Assembly (NCBI RefSeq): GCF_964204865.1
Contig: NC_135262.1
Span: forward strand, 7,688,001 to 7,752,000
Source of the DNA: Styela clava
Taxonomy: Eukaryota > Chordata > Ascidiacea > Stolidobranchia > Styelidae
Direction: 5' to 3'
Length of the DNA stretch: 64,000 nt
Under the pieces are notes generated by a model that was given only the letters and a program-made list of their open reading frames with translations, searched no databases and was not told the DNA's origin. Of this stretch, positions 1 to 10,169 are shown in pieces. The first letter of the stretch is position 1; each line of letters starts with the position of its first letter. The position numbers were made by a program, and so were the translations under genes.

Positions 1-2990
1 ATCTTACCAAAATTTTACATTTTTTTACAATTCCCAATATTCGAACTCAAAAAAGTTCGAAAAATCGCAGGAAAGCACCAAAATTTCTTTGTTGCATTGA
101 GTTCTCATGTTAGTCCTCTATTCATTGGTAAATTCTTTTTTTTGCCCCCGAGACCGGAAAAGTTCAAAAAAATTGGTTATCTTACCAAAATTTTCAATTT
201 TTTTACAATTCCCAATATTCGGACACAAAAAAGTTCGAAAAATCGCAGGAAAGCACCAAAATTTCGTCGTTGCATTGAGTTCTCATGTTAGTCTTCTATT
301 CATTGGTAAATTCTTTTTTTTGCCCCCGAGACCGGAAAAGTTCAAAAAAATTGGTTATCTTACCAAAATTTTCAATTTTTTTACAATTTCCAATATTCGG
401 ACACAAAAAAGTTCGAAAAATCGCAGGAAAGCACCAAAATTTCGTCGTTGCATTGAGTTCTCATGTTAGTCCTCTATTCATTGGTAAATTCTTTTTTTTG
501 CCCCCGAGACCGGAAAAGTTCAAAAAAATCGGTTATCTTACCAAAATTTTGAATTTTTTTACAATTTCCAATATTCGAACCCAAAAAAGTTCGAAAAATC
601 GCAGGAAAGCACCAAAATTTCTTTGTTGCATTGAGTTCTCATGTTAGTCCTCTATTCATTGGTAAATTCTTTTTTTTGCCCCCGAGACCGGAAAAGTTCA
701 AAAAAATCGGTTATCTTACCAAAATTTTGAATTTTTTTACAATTCCCAATATTCGAACCCAAAAAAGTTCGAAAAATCGCAGGAAAGCACCAAAATTTCT
801 TTGCTGTATTGAGTTCTCATGTTAGTCCTCTATTCATTGGTAAATTCTTTTTTTTGCCCCCGAAACCGGAAAAGTTCAAAAAAATTGGTTATCTTACCAA
901 AATTTTCAATATTTTTTACAATTCCCAATATTCAAACCCAAAAAAGTTCGAAAAATCGCAGGAAAGCACCAAAATTTCTTTGTTGCGTTGAGTTCTCGTG
1001 TCAGTCCTCTATTCATTGGTAATTTGATATTTTTGCCCCCAAGACCGGAAAAGTTCAAAAAAATCTGTTATCTTACCAAAATTTTACATTTTTTTACAAT
1101 TCCCAATATTCGAACTCAAAAAAGTTCGAAAAATCGCAGGAAAGCACCAAAATTTCTTTGTTGCATTGAGTTCTCATGTTAGTCCTCTATTCATTGGTAA
1201 ATTCTTTTTTTTGCCCCGAGACCGGAAGAATTCAAACAAATCGGTTATCTTACCAAAATTTTGAATTTTTTTACAATTCCCAATATTCGAACCCAAAAAA
1301 GTTCGAAAAATCGCAGGAAAGCACCAAAATTTCTTTGTTGCATTGAGTTCTCATGTTAGTCCTCTATTCATTGGTAAATTCTTTTTTTTGCCCCCGAGAC
1401 CGGAAAAGTTCAAAAAAATCGGTTATCTTACCAAAATTTTCAATTTTTTTACAATTTCCAATATTCAAACCCGAAAAAGTTTGAAAAATCGCAGGAAAGC
1501 ACCAAAATTTCTTTGTTGCGTTGAGTTCTCGTGTCAGTCCTCTATTCATTGGTGATTTGATATTTTTGCCCCCAAGACCGGAGAAGTTCAAAAAAATCTG
1601 TTATCTTACCAAAATTTTACATTTTTTTACAATTCCCAATATTCGAACTCAAAAAAGTTCGAAAAATCGCAGGAAAGCACCAAAATTTCTTTGTTGCATT
1701 GAGTTCTCATGTTAGTCCTCTATTCATTGGTAAATTCTTTTTTTTGCCCCCGAGACCGGAAAAGTTCAAAAAAATTGGTTATCTTACCAAAATTTTCAAT
1801 TTTTTTACAATTCCCAATATTCGGACACAAAAAAGTTCGAAAAATCGCAGGAAAGCACCAAAATTTCGTCGTTGCATTGAGTTCTCATGTTAGTCTTCTA
1901 TTCATTGGTAAATTCTTTTTTTTGCCCCCGAGACCGGAAAAGTTCAAAAAAATTGGTTATCTTACCAAAATTTTCAATTTTTTTACAATTTCCAATATTC
2001 GGACACAAAAAAGTTCGAAAAATCGCAGGAAAGCACCAAAATTTCGTCGTTGCATTGAGTTCTCATGTTAGTCCTCTATTCATTGGTAAATTCTTTTTTT
2101 TGCCCCCGAGACCGGAAAAGTTCAAAAAAATCGGTTATCTTACCAAAATTTTCAATTTTTTTACAATTTCCAATATTCGAACCCAAAAAAGTTCGAAAAA
2201 TCGCAGGAAAGCACCAAAATTTCTTTGTTGCATTGAGTTCTCATGTTAGTCCTCTATTCATTGGTAAATTCTTTTTTTTGCCCCCGAGACCGGAAAAGTT
2301 CAAAAAAATCGGTTATCTTACCAAAATTTTGAATTTTTTTACAATTCCCAATATTCGAACCCAAAAAAGTTCGAAAAATCGCAGGAAAGCACCAAAATTT
2401 CTTTGCTGTATTGAGTTCTCATGTTAGTCCTCTATTCATTGGTAAATTCTTTTTTTTGCCCCCGAAACCGGAAAAGTTCAAAAAAATTGGTTATCTTACC
2501 AAAATTTTCAATTTTTTTTACAATTCCCAATATTCAAACCCAAAAAAGTTTGAAAAATCGCAGGAAAGCACCAAAATTTCTTTGTTGCGTTGAGTTCTCG
2601 TGTCAGTCTTCTATTCATTCGTCAATTCATATTTTTGCCCCCAAGACCGGAAAAGTTCAAAAAAATTGGTTATCTTATCAAAATTTTCAATTTTTTTACA
2701 ATTTCCAATATTCGGACACAAAAAAGTTCGAAAAATCGCAGGAAAGCACCAAAATTTCGTTGTTGCATTGAGTTCTCATGTTAGTCCTCTATTCATTGGT
2801 AAATTCTTTTTTTTGCCCCCGAGACCGGAAAAGTTCAAAAAAATTGGTTATCTTACCAAAATTTTGAATTTTTTTACAATTCCCAATATTCGAACCCAAA
2901 AGAGTTCAAAAAATCGCAGGGAAGCACCAAAATTTTTGTCGCGTTAGGTTCTCATGTTAGTCCTCTATTCAGTGGTAAATTCATATTTAC
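1..2990. repeat. 178-bp satellite array with 1602-bp higher-order repeat
   Basis: About 17 head-to-tail monomers of 177-179 bp run from the window edge to about 2990, so the array continues to the left. Each monomer carries the landmarks GAGTTCTCATGTTAGTCCTC, GACCGGAAAAGTTC, TTATCTTACCAAAATTTT and AATCGCAGGAAAGCACC. Monomer variants recur at nine-monomer distance: the copies starting near 97, 275, 453, 631 and 809 match those near 1699, 1877, 2055, 2233 and 2411. A variant with ATTTTACATTTTTTTAC appears at 1, about 1080 and about 1617. The final monomer (from about 2940) is diverged and stops just before the MULE remnant. The overlapping 60-120 residue open frames are by-products of low divergence, not genes. 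Confidence 0.95.
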
Positions 2991-3120
2991 CATGAATCCA
3001 GGATAAATAGTGTAATATTGTAAATATATCTTCTGTTCCTCATTTCATGATTCAAGGCACACCCTGGTATGACACCCGGTACAATGCTTAAAACATTTGG
3101 CTGGAATTTTGCTGGCATTG

Positions 3121-3822
3121 CGGTGGCGTATGTATCAGTCATCATACAAATGCTTGTTTTGCGGTTTGGATTGTTCAACTGGTTGCATTGAATGTTCTGG
3201 TTGTGAACGCTGGTGCCATTTCGATTGTGCCCGGATAGAAACCGAATTACGGCAACAATGGGGAGAAAAACATCTATCTTACTATTGTAAATCTTGTGTT
3301 TTTCTTGACCCTGGCTATGATTTCGAGGTGTCGATGAGAAGAGTTATGAACAAAATTGATCGTGTGAGTTTTGATACCAAAAATGTATATAAATGCCTGA
3401 AAGAAATAGCTGAGCAGGAGCAAATGCTGATGGACGCACATAAAGTAAAGCTTCCTGAGTTTCCAGAATCGAGGAATTTTCAGGGTGAATTAGATGAACC
3501 GTCCAATACTCTGTTACAACAATTGTCGCCATCGGTTTTAGATGAATATGAACCGATATATACGATAGGTGATGGAAATTGCCTGTATCGGGCAGTTTCT
3601 TTTGCTTTGTTTGGTACACAGGATCATTTCCTTCATCTTCGCTTCTTAACTATTATTGAAATTCTGTCTTATCCCCAGTGTTACGACATCGAGAGTACAA
3701 ATTTACATCCAGTCCTTAAAGACTTTAGGATCGTTACTCTGGATCTGAAAAACGTACTACATTGTGCAGCGACAATTGGCAGCCATTGTGGGATGGATTA
3801 CTTATTGGCTCTAGCCTCTTAG
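3121..3822 (+). pseudogene. N-terminal fragment of MULE protein (PHD-like + OTU)
   Basis: This open segment holds the PHD-like Cys/His cluster and most of the OTU domain. In the OTU family the GDGNC loop supplies the catalytic Asp and Cys that cleave ubiquitin-type isopeptide bonds. The chain stops at TAG after LLALAS; one frame over, the reading continues at once with a sequence containing FFQPSTGPTD, so the stop is a frameshift and not a natural end. Confidence 0.7.
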
Positions 3823-4137
3823 CGCCGCATTGAAAGTTTCATACAACTTCTTTCAGCCTTCTACCGGCCCAACAGACATGCGATCTCCCGCTTATTCAAT
3901 AAGTATCCAGGGTACGAAGGTTTCTTCGAGACGGGGTCCATATTTTTACATAATGTGGACTACAACAAATGTTCCTGCAAATTTTATTGATTTCGTACCC
4001 AATCACTTTGTTCCTTTATTAAAGAGACACCTTCGACAAAGTCAAAAATTGTCCTTGAATACTTGCATTGATCTGGAGGGACCAGGTCTGGAGATTTCAA
4101 ATTGCCACACTGAAGAATCTGAAAATATGATATCCAG

Positions 4138-6225
4138 TAGGCTTGCACGTAATTTACGGAATTACGTAATTATTTGGAGTTACGGAAGGGAAGTTACGAA
4201 TTACGTAAAGTCGTAATTATTGCATTGAAACGAGCTTTCTTCAAAGCAGTCAATTTCGTCGATTGCGAAAATGAAAGCTCAACAAGTAGAAGAAGTTAGA
4301 GTTCCGGTATTCGCAGCCGTTTTTCTCTCTCTTGTTACGTAGGTGAAGGAAGGCATGACGCGTTGCCATTCACTAACCTATTATCAACTTATCTGGCGTG
4401 GCCAATGTAAATTATTAACGTAGTTAATGGGGCAAGAACTGAGTGGGCAAGAACTGAGTAGGGCCGTTTGACGCCAACACACTTGGTTTTAACTTCTCCC
4501 GCAACTTAACCGTAGATAAGGGATAGAATTGCGTTGAGACCGATTGACGCCAACACACCTGGTTTCAACTCTCGCATCTTATCTAGCATGGCCATGGCCA
4601 ATGTACATATAACCGTAGATAGGGGGAAGAATTGTGTTAAGACAGATGGACGCTAACACGCCCGGTTTCAACTTCTTCGGGTGAAATGACTAATGAACGC
4701 AGGAGATCAATCTATCAAACATGGTCTATCAAACATTTGTATCCATTTTACTTTTATTTATTATTTACTTGTTCCAGTTTTCCGTTACTTATGGTATATA
4801 TGTTCCGTTTCTATTTTATAGTCACGCGTTTGAATAGTGGGAATTCCCCACCAAGTGTGGATTAGCAATGCTTAACCATTCTTTATTGTTAATATCAACA
4901 CTTGATATATGAACATGGAATATCATATTATTTTTGGCTGTTTCATTTCAGACTTGGGGTATAAACAGGAAAATATCCATAACCTTTCAACACGACTATC
5001 TTGTGAAATTTAACGAAGAGCTTTCGCGACGAATTGGAACCAAATAAGCGAAAAGAGCGATTGATCACTCGCGCCAATACCTCGCCGTGATAATTAATGT
5101 CGCGCTTATCAAATAGCAATATGACGACAAAAGAGAGATTGCGTAATGAACCAAAACGACGGATTCCTCGCGGACCGTTGAAAATTTAACTGCTATCGTA
5201 TATAAATAAATATGAGCCTGTGTGTTTATTCTGTGCGAGATCCATTTTCTATTACAAAATGTTGATGTTCTGTTAACGGTTTTATCGTTATATATCAGTC
5301 CGGACTTGGCCCTGCTCATGATGTTTTTCACAATTCCTCTCAATATTTCGGCCATATTTGATTAACTGTCTTACCAAATGCGGCAACTTATTTTGATTTA
5401 TCGTCGACTTGAATACCACCGGCACTCGACCAAACTTTTGTCAATCTTGGCCGATAGGATCGCCGACTTGAGTTAGCAAATAAATGTTGTGAGTGTAAAA
5501 TAAATGTCACAAAATGCATTGTTTTGCGATATAACTTTGTATTTTCGGAGAAGGCATGTCATATAAGTTCGGTATTTAAATTATACGCAAATAAATAATA
5601 TTTGATCTAAATTTATCGCAAATAATGTTATAAACATTCAGTCCGCGAAATGATTGAATGTAAAATGAAGCATGGTAATAGGAATATCGTCAATAAGTCG
5701 ACATCAATAATTATTATTATAAAAATGCTAACAAGGCAGTAATGTCGGATAATGCAGAAAACGCTGCAAAAACAAGTCTTCGTCGCGAGGAAATCGTTGT
5801 TTGTTAATAAATTAGAAACCCGTAATTTTTATTCAGTACTCAGGTGGTTTTAAAAAACTATCGTTTCCATAAATATCCGTATACCAGTGTCGGTAATGAT
5901 AAAATAAAATTGATCGCATAAAAATGGGACGGTTAATTTGCGAAGGTGATAAAGAAAAACCAAAGCTAACACAAAAGATAAAAATCAGAATAAAATTAAT
6001 TTGAATTCACTCCTTGATAGTTGTCTTTAACATCTGCCGCCGGCGTGTAGTACTGCCAAGAATAGGAAAACCCAACTTCAATGTCCCATTCGGAAAAAAA
6101 AGTGGATTCAATTGGTTGTTACGATAGGTTTAAATGCGTGGAAAAATATCGCAATTACGGGGTCATTACGTAATTGATTTTGCCGTAATTACGGAATTGA
6201 TTTTTGTCAATTACGTGCAAGCCTA
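4138..6225. mobile_element. Non-autonomous hAT element inside the MULE gene, 8-bp TSD
   Basis: The terminal inverted repeats are TAGGCTTGCACGTAATT at the left and AATTACGTGCAAGCCTA at the right. They are flanked by identical 8-bp duplications ATATCCAG at 4130-4137 and 6226-6233, the hAT signature. The subterminal parts are rich in TTACGTAATTACGG motifs. No transposase-like reading frame is visible in its 2088 bp, so it was mobilised in trans. Removing the element plus one duplication (2096 bp) brings the flanking MULE frames back into register, so the insertion broke a frame that was then open. Confidence 0.92.
4440..4690. repeat. Imperfect tandem repeats inside the hAT element
   Basis: Three diverged copies of a unit containing TGACGCCAACACACNTGGTTT and CCGTAGATAAGGG follow one another, 80-110 bp apart. 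They probably derive from internal slippage in the element. Confidence 0.6.
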
Positions 6226-8185
6226 ATATCCAGTATGATTTATGCGCAGACTGACCAAAACACTGTAGACGAGGGCTGGCATGAGCTTCCGTTTGGTATT
6301 TTCTTGGGTATTTCAGAATTGTTGAAAATATTCAAAAACAAAACCGTGAAAGTTAGTCCTAGAATACCAACGGGGGAGAAAAACAACTGTTATTTCATAG
6401 TTGATCACAACGAAAACATACGCAGAAAAGAGAAAAAAGTGAAGCAAATTTTCGAAGACGATTGCGGAAGCTGGAAACAAACCAATTATACCTCCGCTCT
6501 GTATTTACTTCAAAATGACGAAGTTAAATATATTTATGAGAAAGGGGGGAGATTTTGCATAAGATCGCGCCACGGAAAAAAACTGTCATATCCAGTTATT
6601 GAGCCACAACCCAAAGCGAGTGAAATAGGGAGAATTGGACGTTATTATGCTCGGCAACCAACTGGCTATGAACGACGAATCACTTGGATCGATGGCCACA
6701 TTGGTATGAATGTGGCAGTAGTGGCAAGGGCATAATTCCTGGTCATACACCTCATGGAAATGCAAAGATAAACCAACAGGCGTACATAAGAACATCAGCA
6801 GACGTTATGGAAAATATTATATCTAAATGTGAAGGCGTTACTGCAAAAAAACTTTATGTTAATCTTCAACAACATGCGGAGGAAAACCCCAGAAATCTAA
6901 GGTTCAATCAAAAAAAGAAAAAGCAGGGAGCAGGAATAAAAATATATCATAAAAATTACGCTGACGAGATATTAGAGGTCATTAACATGGCGCAAACAAA
7001 CGAATTTGTACAAAAAGTAACCCACAGTAAAATGGAATCTGTTAATGTAACTTTATTCTTTGAAGAGCAATGCTTGGATCTGAAGCGGTTTTGTTGCTCA
7101 GGTAAAACTATTCTTGGGATTGATAAAACTTTCAATTTAGGACGAGTCTACGTCACAGTTACAGTTTTCAAAAATCTTTCCTTGCTGTCATGTAAATCCG
7201 GTGAACACCCATTGTTTTTCGGTCCTATATTTTTACACCACAAATCCACATTTACAGAATTTTTTACCAACATAAAATCCAAACTTGGTAGAAAGTTGGA
7301 TAACTTGACCGTTGGTACTGATGACAAATCGATCCTACACGGTGCTTTCACATCTTCTTCTCCGGATTCAACTCATGTCCTTTGCAGCAGACACATGAGG
7401 GAAAATTTAATAAATTATCCTAAGGATAAGGTCGGTACCAGTGAAAACCTCCGGAGATCAATTGTTAGTGAAGTTTTCGGTTTGTTTCATTGCCAAAATG
7501 AAAAAGAGTTTGATTCAAAGACTGAAGAAGTCGTATCGTACTGTAAAACCAGGTGCAAAGGTATTGTTGGATACCTAAAACAAGATTTCTTCCGTTATTT
7601 AAAAATAATATTTGGCAAAAAAAGTCACATACAAATGGATACCTATGGACAAATAACAACAACGAGTCCTTAAACCATGTATTGAAATGCGTTGCCAATT
7701 GGAGACAACATAAACTTTCTGATTTAATTCACATGCTTGGTGATATAATCAAGTCGTCGTATACCGATGTGAGAAAGGCACTGTTGAAGCAAGGACCATA
7801 CACGTTGTACGGACCATATGCCCAATTTTCGTTGTCCGTATACACTTGGATGCTGAAGTCGAACAAAATAAATATTTTAAAGATTTTTTACAACGTGTTC
7901 AGTTGTCTTCCCCTGATAAATGTCCTCCTCGTCTTTGTTCATCAACTGATGGTAAATTGCAAACAATAACTCCATCACAAACAGCTGGATTGAAAAAGGG
8001 AGAAAAAAGGAAGAGAAAGACTCGAAATATATAATTTTCATTAATGACTATTAAATATGTAGACCTTGATAGAGTCGGCCCTTGACACAATTCGTTAATA
8101 TGCCTAAGCAATAAACTTATTTTAATTGCATCAAGACATATACTAGCTTTTTTTCTCAGATATGCATGGCTATATTAAAAATGCA

Positions 8186-8775
8186 GTAGATGACATAGCC
8201 GTTTTAGTAGGGACATAGCGGAAATAGCCATTTTAGTAGGGACATAGCCATTTTAGTAGGAACATAGCGGACATAGCCATTTTAGTAGGAAAATATCGGA
8301 GTCGCAATTTTAGATGGGACATAGCCATTTTAGTAGGGACATAGCGGACATACCCATTTTAGTAGGGACATAGCGGACATAGTCATTTTAGTAGGAAATT
8401 ATCTGAGTCGCAATTTTAGATGGGACATAGCCATTTTAGTAGGGACATAGTGGACATAGCCATTTTAGTAGGGACATAGCGGACATAGTCAATTTAGTAC
8501 GGACATAGCGGACATAGTCATTTTAGTAGGGACATAGCGGACATAGTCATTTTAGTAGGAAAATATCGGAGTCGTAATTTTAGATGGGACATAGCCATTT
8601 TAGTAGGAACATAGCGGACATAGCCATTTTAGTGGGGACATAGCGGACATAGTCATTTTAGTAGGAAAATATCGGAGTCGCAATTTTAGATGGGACATAG
8701 CCATTTTAGTAGGGACATAGCGGACATAGCCATTTTAGTAGGGACATAGCGGACATATGGGACATAGCCATTTTA
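8186..8775. repeat. 29-bp-type minisatellite, two interleaved unit types
   Basis: Units of ATAGCCATTTTAGTAGGG plus ACATAGCGGAC repeat for nearly 600 bp. A second unit with ATCGGAGTCGCAATTTTAG is interspersed at intervals of several units, giving a compound tandem array. It has no spacers of CRISPR type and no coding potential. Confidence 0.9.
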
Positions 8776-8929
8776 TAACTACCCATTGTGGCAGCGGTTT
8801 GTAAAAATCGGATCGAATTAAATATAGTACTGTAACTGTAGTAGGACTGCAGGGAGAGAAGTGAAATGTTAAAAGATAGGCTTAGCTGTAGAGATGTTCT
8901 CTGCATGTACCTGTGCTAGTTCTCTTTTG

Positions 8930-9819
8930 GGGTCTCGTGTAGTTTCGTACCTAACGTACTTCTGTACTTCTAGAGGGCGTAGCATAACAATTTTTTGATA
9001 TGTCAACCCTAACCCCCATCCAAAAATTAAATCACTACGACATCACAATCACGGCATACCGGTAGAGCTTGCCAAATATACGCACGATCGATCGAAACGG
9101 CATTGGCGCCGACGATAAAAAACTGGAGGCGCAGTCCTTACCACTTCATGGCAGCTCCTGCCACGAACGAACCGCGGCAGCTCTTGCCATGGTTTTATAG
9201 CGCTATTCAGTATTAACGGTATATTCACAAATTAATGTACGAGATTTTAATTGATTATGTAGAATTATATCTACTTAAACCCTAACCCCAAATCAATCAA
9301 AACTGTATCCATAAGAAAAACGTTCCAACTTACCCAATATTTGTCACCATAATAGACAGCCCTGTCTCTACGGCCCACCTGCCGCGGTTACGGCAGCAAA
9401 ATTTTACCTGCCATTGGTTTCCAATTTGCTGCCGCGGTAACGGCAGCTCGACATTGGTTTGTGGCAGCTAAAAAGTCAGTTGCCATGAGTTGGGCCGTAG
9501 CGGTCATGGTATGGAAATACTGCCATGGTTTTGCGGCAGCTGCAGATGCCACAGAATACTTGAAACTGCACTTGAAAAACTGACTGACGTTATCGGTTGC
9601 GACGAGTAAACTAACTGTTCGATTTCGGGTGCTCGTTTGCGCGTCTTGGATGGCAGTTTGTATAGTTTGAAGGGCTCTACCGGTATTACGTCACTGTGAC
9701 GTCGTAATGACGTAATTTTTGGATGGTGTAGTCACAGGTGGGGGTTAGGATTGCTACGTGAAAAAAATTTCATGCTACCCCCACTAGAAGTATGTTAGGT
9801 AAGAAACTACATGAGACCC
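8930..9819. mobile_element. Non-autonomous hAT-like element with long inverted repeats
   Basis: The ends start GGGTCTCGTGTAGTTTC and finish in the complement of GGGTCTCATGTAGTTTC. The inverted repeat continues for roughly 130 bp, through CCTAACCCCCA and CCAAAAATTA. Both sides carry the 8-bp duplication CTCTTTTG (8922-8929 and 9820-9827). The centre is GC-richer and repeats GCCGCGGTNACGGCAGC. There is no open frame of interest. Confidence 0.88.
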
Positions 9820-9827
9820 CTCTTTTG

Positions 9828-10169
9828 TATTTTCATTATCAAGTTTTCTGGTTTGACGGAAATACCGTAAGATGAGATTTTATTTCGATTCATTTGCAAA
9901 AGCAAGATAAACATATATACACAAAAGATTAAATTAATAAATTCTCTCTCTCTCATCGCTGCTTCCATTTTCTACCTATCATATTACTAAATTATTGATA
10001 GTTGCAGCACTACGGTACCGGTACCGGTAATAATGTTGTGGGGAAGGAATCTTTTAATCCTTTCTTGAAAAATATTTTTCCTTAATTTGTAAATCCCATC
10101 ATCTGACCATGTACCGCAATTTGTTCATGAGTGAATATCATACCTCAACTTATTTCTATTTACGTAGAA
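9828..10169. other. Short intergenic region upstream of DARS2
   Basis: It holds a (TC)n run near 9944-9953 and a short GGTACC/CCGGTA repeat near 10014-10029. A TACGTAG acceptor-like site at 10166-10167 lies two bases before the DARS2 ATG. No other structure is seen. Confidence 0.5.

Larger units (their letters stand above)
3097..8034 (+). pseudogene. Decayed MULE-like transposon gene: PHD-like finger + OTU protease + DDE transposase
   Basis: The remnant reads in four frames. At 3097-3822 there is a Cys/His cluster (CLFCGLDCSTGC then CSGCERWCHFDC and CKSC) resembling a PHD finger, followed by an OTU motif GDGNCLYRAVS with the catalytic Asp and Cys. A frameshift near 3822 leads to 3830-4137, which contains NHFVPLL, a candidate for the OTU histidine. 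A hAT element (4138-6225) interrupts the gene. The frame resumes at 6226-6735, shifts into 6684-7673 with GIDKTFNLG and VGTDDKSIL (the first two transposase Asp) and VLCSRHMRENL, then shifts to 7553-7969 with NNNNESLNHVLK (the Glu), and ends in a basic tail at 7846-8034. This layout matches Mutator-superfamily proteins of marine invertebrates as I recall them. At least four frameshifts make it non-functional. No terminal inverted repeats were found. The first ATG lies at 3121 or later. Confidence 0.8.

Noticed and set aside
97-2947. Overlapping 60-120 residue open frames across the satellite
   Set aside because: They repeat with the 178-bp monomer, which is not a multiple of three, and switch frame every unit; they reflect low divergence of a tandem repeat.
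3830-4216. Separate small gene at 3830-4216
   Set aside because: Its content continues the OTU domain of the preceding frame, and its last part lies in the hAT element.
8186-8775. CRISPR-like regularly spaced repeats
   Set aside because: The array is a contiguous minisatellite without unique spacers, in eukaryotic DNA.
10131-10169. Upstream extension of DARS2 from a GTG codon, and of the WD40 gene from TTG at 15207
   Set aside because: Nuclear genes of animals start at ATG; the first in-frame ATGs (10170 and 15213) give plausible N-termini.
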